From: a virus
Strand: one strand, 5' to 3'
IMG/VR virus record: IMGVR_UViG_3300037502_002811
Coordinates: 1 to 22,444 of that record
Length of the DNA stretch: 22,444 nt
The stretch's first letter is position 1. The number at the start of each line of letters is the position of its first letter. Shown here piece after piece: positions 15,270 to 21,701 of the stretch. Below the pieces are notes generated by a model. The model had not been told where the DNA came from. It ran no database searches and was given only the letters and a program-made list of their open reading frames with translations. Position numbers and translations under genes: made by a program.

Positions 15270-17058
15270 TGGCTGGGCCACGAAGGAAGGACACATCATT
15301 GGGATTGCTGTCGCGATCCCAGGCATGGCCTGGTACTTCCCAATCCGCCACGAGAACGGTGGCAACTTCGATCCCAAGGCCACGCTGCGGTGGATGAAGG
15401 ATGTCTGCTCGCAGGAGAATACGACTTACGTATTCCACAATGCGATGTACGACGTTGGTTGGTTGCGCTGCGAAGGCATCGAGGTGAAAGGCACCATCGT
15501 TGATACGATGATCGCTGCCCCTCTGATTGACGAGAACCGCTACAGCTACGCGTTGAATGCGCTGGGTCGCGACTATCTGAAAGAAACAAAGAGCGAGCGC
15601 GTTCTGACTGAGGCCGCAAAGAGCATGGGCCTTGATCCAAAGAGCGAGATGTACAAGCTGCCTGCGCATTTCGTCGGCGCCTATGCCGAGCAGGATGCAG
15701 CCCTGACGCTCCGCCTTTGGCATCACCTGCGTGGGATCATCCATGAAGATCAACTGACCTCGGCCTTTGAGCTGGAGCTCGGTGTGTTTCGCGTCATCTT
15801 GGACATGCGGACCCGTGGTGTGCGCGTCGATCTTGAGAAGGCCGAGCACGTCAAAGGCTTTCTTATGAAAGAGGAAGAGCAGATTCTTTCAGCGGTGCAA
15901 AAGAGCTACGGGGCAGAGGTCAACATCTGGGCTGCGGCTTCTGTCGCCAAGGCCTTCGATGCAGCGGGGCTTGAATATCCGCGCACGGCCACCGGCCAAC
16001 CGTCCTTCACCAAGAACTTTCTCGCCACCCATCAGCATGAACTGCCCAAGCAGATCGTCCGGGCGCGTGAGCTGAACAAGGCTCGCACGACCTTTATTGA
16101 TTCGATCACCCGCCATGCACACAATGGTCGGATCCACGCCGACATCCACCAACTTCGGAGCGATGATGGTGGGACAGTGACGGGTCGCTTCAGCTATTCG
16201 AACCCCAACCTTCAGCAGCTTCCAGCGCGTGACGATTTCATCTCGCCCCTGATCCGTGGGCTGTTCCTCCCCGAAGAAGGACAAGCGTGGGGCAGCTTCG
16301 ACTACTCGTCACAAGAGCCGCGCATCGTGGTCCACTACGCGTCCATCGTTCACAAGAATTTCCTGGAAGGCAAAGCCCGCTACCCAATGCAGGGGGCGGA
16401 CACGTTCGTGGAGAAATACCGTGAAGATCCTAGAACAGACTTCCATCAACTTGCGGCTGACATCGTCGGTGTGTCCCGGAAGCAAGCGAAGACCATCAAT
16501 CTTGGACTATTCTACGGGATGGGGGTCAACAAACTCAGCGAGCAGCTGGGTCTTGATCTGGCGTCTGGTAAGGAACTCTTCAACCAATACCACGCGGCTG
16601 TTCCCTTCGTTCGAGAGATGTCCCACTACGTCACAGAACGGGCTGACAAGAACGGCCACATTCGAACCCTGCTTGGACGGAAGGGACGCTTCGACAAGTG
16701 GGAGCCAAAGGCTTTTGGAGTCCACAAGCCTCTGCCGTTTGATGATGCTGTCCGTGAGTATGGCCAGCCCCTCAAGCGGGCCTTCACCTACAAGGCCCTC
16801 AACAAACTGATCCAAGGGTCAGCTGCCGACCAAACAAAGAAGGCGATGGTAGAGCTGCATGCCGCCGGCATTCCGCCCATGATCCAGATCCACGATGAAC
16901 TGGCTGTGTCTGTCGCCAATAAAGAACAAGCCCAACGCATCGTCCAGATTATGGAGACCTGCGTCGAGCTTGAGATTCCGTCAGTCGTGGATGCCGAGCT
17001 TGGCCCCTCATGGGGAGAGGCCAAGAAGTCTATCAGCGAGATGTTCGGGGAAGATTAA
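15145..17058 (+). CDS. polA: Family A DNA polymerase with 3'-5' exonuclease (637 aa)
   Basis: I prefer ATG 15145 (MSFQFVHETEW) to GTG 15139 because GAGGA at 15131-15135 is correctly spaced only from the ATG. The proofreading domain has ExoI AIDLET (D29, E31), ExoII FHNAMYDVGWL and ExoIII YAEQDAA. The polymerase domain has motif A FDYSSQEPR (385-393), motif B RKQAKTINLGLFYGMG and motif C HDE (583-585). There is no 5'-3' exonuclease domain, and the size is close to phage T7 DNA polymerase. The O-helix residue equivalent to E. coli Phe762 is Leu453. It replicates the phage genome with the upstream primase, helicase and SSB-like protein. Its 3' end overlaps a convergent minus-strand gene by 26 nt. 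Confidence 0.96.
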   Translation: MSFQFVHETEWVMPEEFPDLTGVPEIAIDLETYDPHLKTKGSGWATKEGHIIGIAVAIPGMAWYFPIRHENGGNFDPKATLRWMKDVCSQENTTYVFHNAMYDVGWLRCEGIEVKGTIVDTMIAAPLIDENRYSYALNALGRDYLKETKSERVLTEAAKSMGLDPKSEMYKLPAHFVGAYAEQDAALTLRLWHHLRGIIHEDQLTSAFELELGVFRVILDMRTRGVRVDLEKAEHVKGFLMKEEEQILSAVQKSYGAEVNIWAAASVAKAFDAAGLEYPRTATGQPSFTKNFLATHQHELPKQIVRARELNKARTTFIDSITRHAHNGRIHADIHQLRSDDGGTVTGRFSYSNPNLQQLPARDDFISPLIRGLFLPEEGQAWGSFDYSSQEPRIVVHYASIVHKNFLEGKARYPMQGADTFVEKYREDPRTDFHQLAADIVGVSRKQAKTINLGLFYGMGVNKLSEQLGLDLASGKELFNQYHAAVPFVREMSHYVTERADKNGHIRTLLGRKGRFDKWEPKAFGVHKPLPFDDAVREYGQPLKRAFTYKALNKLIQGSAADQTKKAMVELHAAGIPPMIQIHDELAVSVANKEQAQRIVQIMETCVELEIPSVVDAELGPSWGEAKKSISEMFGED

Positions 17059-17278
17059 ACTGCCGAATGTAATACTCCCGGTCCTCCGGGAGTATGTGGT
17101 ATCCGACACCATAGGTGCAGAGCACAGGTGTATTCGTCGCACGAAGCGCACGGCGCAAGCGGTATGCTTCCATGCGGGGCAGCGGGACATATTCGTCCAT
17201 CAGCATCTGATAAAGGTGGTTGGCTAAAGCCTTGGACAAGCCAAGGTTGTCGCGCAGAATTTCAACAGGGTCTTTCAT
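17033..17278 (-). CDS. Small protein resembling a winged-helix effector domain (81 aa)
   Basis: The last gene of the leftward operon, it overlaps the polymerase 3' end by 26 nt. The protein has a helix around LSKALANHLYQMLMDEY, a second helix MEAYRLRRALRA, then a hairpin-like VLCTYGVGYHI. This order resembles the end of OmpR/PhoB-type DNA-binding domains, where an LRRKL recognition helix is followed by a VRGVGYR-type wing. ATG 17278 is a compromise. An in-frame TTG at 17329 overlaps the upstream stop as TTGA but lacks a ribosome site, and a GTG at 17290 has GGAG too close. If correct it would be a DNA-binding regulator without a receiver domain. Confidence 0.7.
   Translation of the reverse strand: MKDPVEILRDNLGLSKALANHLYQMLMDEYVPLPRMEAYRLRRALRATNTPVLCTYGVGYHILPEDREYYIRQFNLPRTSR
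17072..17095. terminator. Perfect 10-bp inverted repeat after the polymerase gene
   Basis: ATACTCCCGG (17072-17081) and its exact reverse complement (17086-17095) enclose a 4-nt loop, starting 14 nt after the polymerase stop. No T-tract follows on the + strand (gtggtatcc). The hairpin also lies inside the coding sequence of the convergent minus-strand gene (codons for PEDREYY). It may halt rightward transcription between the two converging operons, or it may serve as an RNA stability element. Confidence 0.55.
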
Positions 17279-17325
17279 TTCAGGTCTCACTTTCTCCGAG
17301 ACATTGGTAAACTTATTGATGCTTG

Positions 17326-17754
17326 TCAATCGTCGGGTTGTAGCAAATCGAAATCGCGTACCCCGAAGAGAGGACTGCCAAGACCGGGAGCATTATTCGG
17401 GGCGTAACCGTGGGACTTGCGTAGTTCACGGAGATACGGGTTGCCTTTCGTCTCATCCCGCAGACGCGCAAGAGCAGCCTCTTCAGATTCATGCCACTTC
17501 TCCATCTCCCTCTGCATCAGGGTCATATACCCGATCAGATCGACCACATTATCCATATACATTGGATCCCCCGTCAGCATTCGGGAGAACTTCGTAGACA
17601 TCAGGCTCAACGCTTCCTTCATATAGTGAGGCAGCGACGGCCAGTTGGGTGAGGATTCGAAGGCGTCGCGGATGTGCTGTGCCGTGCGGGCTTGCACTCC
17701 AAAGTCCCCGTACCTTGAACCACGGTCCTTTAGGATGTCATCGATCTCAGGCAT
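17326..17754 (-). CDS. DUF6378-like phage protein (142 aa)
   Basis: The start has AGGAG 7 nt upstream and overlaps the previous stop by 8 nt. The N-terminus DILKDRGSRYGDFGVQA, the middle HYMKEALSLMSTKFSRML and MDNVVDLIGYM near residue 70 match the pattern I know from DUF6378-type phage proteins (RG-x-x-YG, K-x-x-R, D-x-x-x-D-x-x-GY). Such proteins are small, helical and often annotated hypothetical; the acidic/basic pattern is reminiscent of all-alpha NTP pyrophosphohydrolases, but that is speculation. The C-terminal 45 residues are Arg/Pro-rich and look disordered. Confidence 0.82.
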   Translation of the reverse strand: MPEIDDILKDRGSRYGDFGVQARTAQHIRDAFESSPNWPSLPHYMKEALSLMSTKFSRMLTGDPMYMDNVVDLIGYMTLMQREMEKWHESEEAALARLRDETKGNPYLRELRKSHGYAPNNAPGLGSPLFGVRDFDLLQPDD

Positions 17755-18070
17755 TGGTCCTCTCCTGTAGCGAAGCCAGTTTCAGGCGAAGCTCCGCCAC
17801 TTCATCCTGCGCCTTTTCCAACTGCCAGCCAAGCTCTCCGGCTTCGTCCTCAGCCTCTCTCAAGGAGTCTTCAAGATCCCGGATCTCTTCTTCGTAATCA
17901 CGGGAAGCCATCTCAATGCAGGTAAGCATTGTGTATGCCCGTCGAATCAAAGCTTCCTCACTCAGACGGCCAAGCTTTCTTTTAATGAGGGGCTCATAGT
18001 TCTGAATCTTGTCCCGCAGGTCTTTCACCAGCTCTTCGGTATCGAAGTCAACATGCTTTGTCCGGATCAT
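17747..18070 (-). CDS. Coiled-coil protein of unknown function (107 aa)
   Basis: The start is supported by GGAGG 8 nt upstream and overlaps the preceding stop by one base (TGATG). Residues about 55-105 form an almost continuous acidic coiled coil (EEEIRDLEDSLREAEDEAG). The first half is helical with LGRLSEEALIRRAYTML. No family is recognised. Tight coupling on both sides suggests it is made together with its neighbours. Confidence 0.8.
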   Translation of the reverse strand: MIRTKHVDFDTEELVKDLRDKIQNYEPLIKRKLGRLSEEALIRRAYTMLTCIEMASRDYEEEIRDLEDSLREAEDEAGELGWQLEKAQDEVAELRLKLASLQERTNA

Positions 18071-18387
18071 CAGTGGTCCCTCCGGTCACTTGTTTCGTGT
18101 GTTGCGGTAAGGTTTACGAAAGCGTCGTAGCTGATCTCGCACAGCCGCATATACTCTTCCTTGTTTAGGTTGAGCACTTCGGTGGCGAGGTTGCAGTTGG
18201 TGTAGGACAAGAACATCACGACTTGGCGGAACAAATCCGAAGTCAGGAAGCCTCTGTCACTTGCTGTCTCGAACAAAATATCGAGGACGCCTTGCAGGGT
18301 GGGAGGAATCTCAGCGACGAACTCCTGCTCGGTGTCGAACCCGTCAGCCCACTCGCGCATCTTCTCTTCTAAGTCTTCCTGGTTCAT
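18070..18387 (-). CDS. Acidic hypothetical protein (105 aa)
   Basis: I chose ATG 18387 (MNQEDLEEKMREW), which follows GAGGA by about 9 nt. The longer frame to 18450 would overlap the GcrA-like gene and starts with a basic, unlike sequence. The protein is helical and acidic, with a hydrophobic core segment around SDLFRQVVMFLSYTNCNLAT and a polar C-terminus. No motif or family is recognised. Confidence 0.78.
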   Translation of the reverse strand: MNQEDLEEKMREWADGFDTEQEFVAEIPPTLQGVLDILFETASDRGFLTSDLFRQVVMFLSYTNCNLATEVLNLNKEEYMRLCEISYDAFVNLTATHETSDRRDH

Positions 18388-18403
18388 CGGGGTGTCCTCA
18401 ATA

Positions 18404-18919
18404 TCAAGACGGTCGTGGGGATTTGCGCGGCGGCATGGGACTGAACACAATCTGGTAGTGATGGGGGCACCAGCTTGTCGATCCTTTAACAGGCGCTCCG
18501 CACATTAAAGGATTCGGGTCTTTCCTTTCACTGCTGACGATATACCGGCATTCGAACCTGCCGATATTGGACATCCGCACAGGCTTCGTTTCCGGCGCCG
18601 GCACGGGGGGCTTGATAACCTCCGCAACAACCTCCGGCGGTAGCGTCTTGGTAGACCGACCAGAAGCAGAGAGGCCATCCTTGCGGGCTTTCTGCTTGGC
18701 CTCCCGCCTTTCCTTGTTCACCTTCACCCGTGACAGGTGAAGGGCCTTGAGCTCTTCCGGTATCATCTTGGTATACCCTCCAAACTGGCGAAAGGCGAAG
18801 CCCAGAATGGAGTTCCGGCTTCTGTTGAGCTGCCTCGCCGCTTGGGATGCAGGCACCCCGCTCTTGGCCAGCTCTATCAGGACGGCTCTTTCTTCCTCCG
18901 TCCAATGCATCTCAGACAT
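18404..18919 (-). CDS. GcrA-like cell-cycle regulator (171 aa)
   Basis: The N-terminus MSEMHWTEEERAVLIELAKS followed by VPASQAARQLNRSRNSILGF is the helix-turn-helix region of GcrA proteins. The C-terminus has the matching block: a CRYIV start, then MCGAPV, then SWCPHH (about residues 124-153), which in GcrA forms the sigma-70-interacting region. GcrA is an alphaproteobacterial cofactor of RNA polymerase that activates promoters carrying methylated GANTC. A phage copy would be expected to redirect host transcription or tune the host cell cycle. The middle is a Lys/Arg and Pro-rich linker (about 65-115). I see no GANTC in the two main intergenic regions of this window, so the targets are probably elsewhere. 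Confidence 0.88.
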   Translation of the reverse strand: MSEMHWTEEERAVLIELAKSGVPASQAARQLNRSRNSILGFAFRQFGGYTKMIPEELKALHLSRVKVNKERREAKQKARKDGLSASGRSTKTLPPEVVAEVIKPPVPAPETKPVRMSNIGRFECRYIVSSERKDPNPLMCGAPVKGSTSWCPHHYQIVFSPMPPRKSPRPS

Positions 18920-18929
18920 GGTACCACTC

Positions 18930-19130
18930 TTATTTTTTGACGTGTTTCAGTTCGCCACGGGGCGGGTTGAGTTGGTAAACGAGAGAGTCCATAGCCTTGA
19001 TCAACAGAGCACGGGCTTCCTCGCTCCGAGCAAGGTCCACGGCCCTTGCCAGATCCACAAGGGCCTCTGCGAATTGGGCCTCCCGGCACTTGGCCGGCTC
19101 ATCAAGGATGTCGAAGTCATCGTCAGACAT
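18930..19130 (-). CDS. Small helical hypothetical protein (66 aa)
   Basis: ATG 19130 (MSDDDFDILDEPAK) is chosen because AGGAG lies 9 nt upstream; in-frame starts at 19154 and 19193 have no ribosome site and overlap the upstream gene. The protein has an acidic N-terminus, then amphipathic helices (EALVDLARAVDLARSEEARA) and a basic end. No family is recognised. It lies 10 nt before the GcrA-like gene. Confidence 0.75.
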   Translation of the reverse strand: MSDDDFDILDEPAKCREAQFAEALVDLARAVDLARSEEARALLIKAMDSLVYQLNPPRGELKHVKK

Positions 19131-19146
19131 GGGGTGGGGCTCCTGA

Positions 19147-19392
19147 CTAGTCATTACCGCACCCATCATTACCCGAACCGTGAGGAACCTCAATGACAGG
19201 ATAGTCCAAGGCCCGGAGCATTCGCTCCAGCTCCTCCCGCAGCTCCTCTATGGTCTCTCCGAAGGGAGCAGAGGGCTCGTTAGTCCACGCTGTGACCTCC
19301 CCAACATCATTGTAGTAGGCCTCGTGGATGGCGTAGTGCGTCCGACCAACTGCGTCCGTGTGTCGCATGACCCGGTAGTTCCACTTCTTCAT
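19147..19392 (-). CDS. Small conserved WNYRV-family protein (81 aa)
   Basis: It starts MKKWNYRVMRH, with HYAIHEAYYND and later FGETIEELREELERMLRALD. I recognise this layout from a small bacterial protein family of unknown function in which a beta sheet is followed by one long helix. The length is normal for that family. It starts ATGA-coupled to the preceding gene and has only a weak Shine-Dalgarno of its own (cggggt), so translation probably depends on that coupling. Confidence 0.83.
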   Translation of the reverse strand: MKKWNYRVMRHTDAVGRTHYAIHEAYYNDVGEVTAWTNEPSAPFGETIEELREELERMLRALDYPVIEVPHGSGNDGCGND

Positions 19393-19610
19393 AGGATGAC
19401 CCCGTTTTTGGAGGCCATGTCCCGCTCGATCCGGCGGAGGCGGAAGATCTTCAGCGCCCGCTCCAGCTCTGTCTTGGCAAGCATGGCCCGGTTTGGGATG
19501 GGCAACCCCTCGTCCCCGTCATCAACGTCGGAGTAATCCTCCAAGACTTCGAGGGCATACTCCGCAGCATCGACAAGTCCATCAATGGTAGAGGCTAGTT
19601 CACTGGGCAT
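19389..19610 (-). CDS. Acidic hypothetical protein (73 aa)
   Basis: The start is supported by AGGAAG about 5 nt upstream. The N-terminal half is acidic (LEVLEDYSDVDDGDEG) and the C-terminal half basic and helical (KTELERALKIFRLRRIERD). The stop overlaps the next start as ATGA and the start lies inside the 3' end of the small frame at 19600-19740. No family is recognised. Confidence 0.76.
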   Translation of the reverse strand: MPSELASTIDGLVDAAEYALEVLEDYSDVDDGDEGLPIPNRAMLAKTELERALKIFRLRRIERDMASKNGVIL

Positions 19611-19740
19611 CGTCTTCCTCTTTCTTTAAGAACATCCAAGGTATTTCATGATCAACGTACAAGTCGGAATCTGAGAGAGGGCGTTTCTCTTTTTTCCCAG
19701 AACCTTTGAGCAACCCCAACTTTGTTCTTTTGTTTTTCAC
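19600..19740 (-). CDS. Possible 3' part of a split gene, or coupled 46-aa gene
   Basis: This frame is +1 relative to the gene at 19652-20050 and overlaps its 3' end. From a GTG at 19740 it would encode 46 residues: a Lys-rich start, then LSDSDLYVDHEIPWMFLKK and an acidic end. It looks more protein-like than the last residues of the other frame (ETPSLRFRLVR). Removing one base, for example from the A6 run in tctgggaaaaaagag or the A5 run in gtgaaaaac, would join the two frames into one protein of about 149 residues. So it may be a frameshifted gene end, a programmed frameshift product, or a separate small gene with a poor ribosome site. Confidence 0.45.
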   Translation of the reverse strand: MKNKRTKLGLLKGSGKKEKRPLSDSDLYVDHEIPWMFLKKEEDDAQ

Positions 19741-20050
19741 GGACCGAAGAAGATTCTTCGTGAATCTCGTTGAGGACCACACGGAAACCTGTCTTTCTTT
19801 CATAAGCCTGGATAAAGATCTCGGCGTCCATCTCTTGCTCAAGATACATGCCCTTCTCATCGATGCGACTGAATGCCGTAAACGAATACGGCGACAGGCC
19901 AACATCATCTAAATCCTCGAAGGGTATGTAAAGCCATCCGCCATAGTCATCGACAAAGGCTGTAAAGATTCGGACATGGGGGTGAGGCCCGGCTGTGTTA
20001 TCGACCACCGTGCGAATCATCTTCTTCGCCCACTCACTTATTTTTTTCAT
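19652..20050 (-). CDS. Hypothetical protein, C-terminus possibly frameshifted (132 aa)
   Basis: The N-terminal about 100 residues look like a folded domain: MKKISEWAKKMIRTVVDN, then DDYGGWLYIPFEDLDD and EQEMDAEIFIQAYERKTG. The last about 25 residues are basic and atypical, and the adjoining +1 frame continues with a more plausible C-terminus. The start overlaps the previous gene by 17 nt and the Shine-Dalgarno is weak. The function is unknown. Confidence 0.68.
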   Translation of the reverse strand: MKKISEWAKKMIRTVVDNTAGPHPHVRIFTAFVDDYGGWLYIPFEDLDDVGLSPYSFTAFSRIDEKGMYLEQEMDAEIFIQAYERKTGFRVVLNEIHEESSSVREKQKNKVGVAQRFWEKRETPSLRFRLVR

Positions 20051-20375
20051 GGAGTCCCGCCGCCACTTCTAAGAGACGCGTCATGCCGATCTGGAGGATC
20101 AGCTTTGCTGCCGTCTGATCGACCTCGAAGGACACATCAGCCGACCCGTCCTCGTTCTCTTTCATGTGGGTCAACACGATGCTGCCGCCTGTCATGTGAT
20201 CCGGTAGGGTCACGGGCTTCTGAGGAGGGGGCATGTCCAACGCTTCACGGACCATGGACAAGGCCTTGCGAAGCGGCTCGTTGTTGCGAGGCGTCTCACC
20301 TTCCTTGAGCAGGTAGGTTAGGAAAGGCTCTGCTGCATACAAAGCCTCCCGTAACTTGATCACATCATCCATCAT
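20034..20375 (-). CDS. Hypothetical phage protein (113 aa)
   Basis: Tandem ATGs at 20375 and 20372 follow GGAG at about 7 nt and overlap the preceding stop. The N-terminal half is helical (VIKLREALYAAEPFLTYLL), a Pro-rich link follows (DMPPPQKPVTLPDH), and the C-terminal half has a strand pattern ending in a helix (GSIVLTHMKENEDGSADVSF). The second half resembles short phage modules built around an EDGSA strand, but no named family can be given. Confidence 0.78.
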   Translation of the reverse strand: MMDDVIKLREALYAAEPFLTYLLKEGETPRNNEPLRKALSMVREALDMPPPQKPVTLPDHMTGGSIVLTHMKENEDGSADVSFEVDQTAAKLILQIGMTRLLEVAAGLHEKNK

Positions 20376-20686
20376 GCTGCGTCTCCGACATTCTTCAGGA
20401 TCTCATTGCGCTCTTCGTCCGTTAACCTCCGACCAGTGACAATGGCCGGCAGCGGATCTGATTCATCGACGGGTTTCTGGTCCCGCGGATAACCGTTCTT
20501 CACCTTGGCAGTGATGTCATCGAAGGTCTGCGCGAGGAGAGCCATGAAGGCATCCGCTTCGCGTTGCTGTTTGTCGAAGAACAAGGTGCAAGCTTTCTTA
20601 ATGTTCTCCATGTCATCGAGCAGAAGATGCTCGCAGCGCATTTGTTCTGAGGACAGTTGGTTGATGATAGCGTCGAGGTTTCTCAT
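20372..20686 (-). CDS. Helical hypothetical protein (104 aa)
   Basis: ATG 20686 (MRNLDAIINQLSSEQ) has one of the best ribosome sites in the window, AAGGAG 7 nt upstream, which settles the start against an upstream frame to 20713. The protein is mostly helical, with DMENIKKACTLFFDKQQREA and a polar C-terminus (GRRLTDEERNEILKNVGDAA). No family is recognised. Its stop overlaps the next start as ATGA. Confidence 0.8.
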   Translation of the reverse strand: MRNLDAIINQLSSEQMRCEHLLLDDMENIKKACTLFFDKQQREADAFMALLAQTFDDITAKVKNGYPRDQKPVDESDPLPAIVTGRRLTDEERNEILKNVGDAA

Positions 20687-20697
20687 AATCTTTCTCC

Positions 20698-20832
20698 TTA
20701 GTTTGAGAACCATTTCAGTAATTCGAGAACGTCCGGATGGATTGGACCGGGCGTTAAGATGATGATCAGCAGATGGATGAATGCGATCATGATCGTTGCG
20801 AAGATGATGTCGAACAAGATTTGTAGCTTCAT
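20698..20832 (-). CDS. Membrane mini-protein (44 aa, one TM helix)
   Basis: The ATG at 20832 overlaps the preceding stop as ATGA. GAGG lies 10 nt upstream, and the TAA is directly followed by the strong ribosome site of the next gene. The protein is MKLQILFDIIFATIMIAFIH then LLIIILTPG and a short polar tail. Residues 5-27 form a single hydrophobic helix. It exactly fills an otherwise empty slot in a tightly packed operon, which is the main argument that it is real. Possible roles include a membrane-active toxin-like or holin-like peptide, or an envelope modifier; none can be shown. Confidence 0.68.
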   Translation of the reverse strand: MKLQILFDIIFATIMIAFIHLLIIILTPGPIHPDVLELLKWFSN

Positions 20833-21107
20833 GCGATGTTTACCTCTTGCGCGGTCAGCTCGATCTGCTTGTCCATCACATCTCTGCGGAGCTTTGTGAT
20901 CCTTTCTGCGACCACATGATACATATGAAACTGCGCGTCTTCGTCTAGCGCAGCCAGCTCCATCGATAGGAACGACAGAAGATAACCGCTCTTGTAATCG
21001 TCTATGTGTTCGTCACGGCATCCCGTGCTTGCGGCTTTCTCCTCGATGGCCTCAAAGAATTTCGTCAGCAAGGCATCGAAAGCACGTTGTGAAACTCTGG
21101 AATACAT
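20829..21107 (-). CDS. Helical hypothetical protein (92 aa)
   Basis: ATG 21107 follows AGAGGA by about 8 nt and is the first gene after the candidate promoter at 21143-21171. The protein is helical throughout (RAFDALLTKFFEAIEEKA; ERITKLRRDVMDKQIELTAQ) with one Cys. No family is recognised. It is coupled to the membrane mini-protein by an ATGA overlap. Confidence 0.78.
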   Translation of the reverse strand: MYSRVSQRAFDALLTKFFEAIEEKAASTGCRDEHIDDYKSGYLLSFLSMELAALDEDAQFHMYHVVAERITKLRRDVMDKQIELTAQEVNIA

Positions 21108-21142
21108 GATGCGATCCTCTCTATGATCGTTGTGACTGGTAG

Positions 21143-21171
21143 ATTGTGACGAGTGTAAATGAGATAGTCAA
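21143..21171 (-). promoter_or_regulatory. Candidate sigma-70-type promoter for the minus-strand operon
   Basis: On the minus strand TTGACT (21171-21166) is followed after exactly 17 nt by CACAAT (21148-21143; 4 of 6 consensus bases). It lies in the only sizeable gap of the minus operon (67 nt) and about 35 nt before the start at 21107. The same 8-mer TTGACTAT occurs on the minus strand in front of the SNF2 gene, hinting at a shared recognition site. Confidence 0.55.
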
Positions 21172-21174
21172 CCC

Positions 21175-21555
21175 TCAGCAATAGGGCTTCTGCCTCAATT
21201 TGGTCCGGATGCCGACAGGTTCGACAGAGGCGAACGCGCCATCAGAAAACCTCCGACAGTCCAATGCGCCCCCTTGAGCCACGACCTGGCGGTTGATGTT
21301 GGTGGTCCCTGTGAAGCAGTAACCTACCACCCGGCCGTGCTTATCGCGGGCCATGTTCTCGCACTTCACAGGTTTGCCGGACACGATGGAGGTTAAGATG
21401 TCCTTGGCCCTTGGACCATTAGGCTCTGACATCTCTTCGGCATCGACACCCCACAGGCGGATGGTTTCCCTGCCGATCTTGATCGTGTCTCCATCGACCA
21501 CGGTGGGCACACCGCAGAGCCATGCGGAGAACAGGAACATTGAGACGCAGTTCAT
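21175..21555 (-). CDS. SNase-like (thermonuclease) protein with N-terminal hydrophobic segment (126 aa)
   Basis: The body is a staphylococcal-nuclease-like domain: VVDGDTIKIG (Ca-binding region), IRLWGVDAEE (catalytic Arg and Glu equivalents of R35 and E43) and DKHGRVVGYC (Arg equivalent of R87), ending with VAQGGALDCR. It should cleave DNA and RNA with calcium. ATG 21555 is chosen because it is ATGA-coupled to the preceding membrane mini-protein. This gives a short hydrophobic start (MFLFSAWLCG at residues 6-15) that could be a minimal export signal or anchor. It has several Cys, consistent with export. Likely roles are degradation of host or competing DNA, or cell-exit functions; context does not decide. 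Confidence 0.9.
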   Translation of the reverse strand: MNCVSMFLFSAWLCGVPTVVDGDTIKIGRETIRLWGVDAEEMSEPNGPRAKDILTSIVSGKPVKCENMARDKHGRVVGYCFTGTTNINRQVVAQGGALDCRRFSDGAFASVEPVGIRTKLRQKPYC

Positions 21556-21701
21556 TCCTTCCCCCACCCGAGCGCGTCTAGGCGTAGGATGATCGACAGG
21601 ATGGCAGAGAACAGCCAATCAGACATTTCCGCGCCAAGAAAGTATTGGATGATTGCGGTGATTGATAACGCGAACGCACAGAACCAGATAATCGCTGTCA
21701 T
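21552..21701 (-). CDS. Membrane mini-protein (49 aa, two hydrophobic helices)
   Basis: Both ends are ATGA overlaps (with 21698-21982 and with the nuclease), so it fits the operon exactly. The protein has two hydrophobic stretches, MTAIIWFCAFALSITAIIQY and LFSAILSIILRL (about 30-41), separated by GAEMSD, and ends LDALGWGKE, a tail shared with neighbouring genes. Two short helices and a position just before a nuclease are compatible with a holin-like or membrane-anchoring protein, but no family is recognised. Confidence 0.68.
   Translation of the reverse strand: MTAIIWFCAFALSITAIIQYFLGAEMSDWLFSAILSIILRLDALGWGKE

Noticed and set aside
17301-17329. Promoter starting at TTGACA (minus strand) before the last minus gene
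   Set aside because: The -35 is perfect but the -10 at 17 nt (CAATGT) is poor and the site lies at the end of the upstream coding sequence; not enough to list as a feature.
18747-19196. 149-aa + strand frame
   Set aside because: It is antisense to the GcrA-like gene and its neighbours, which have motifs and coupled starts.
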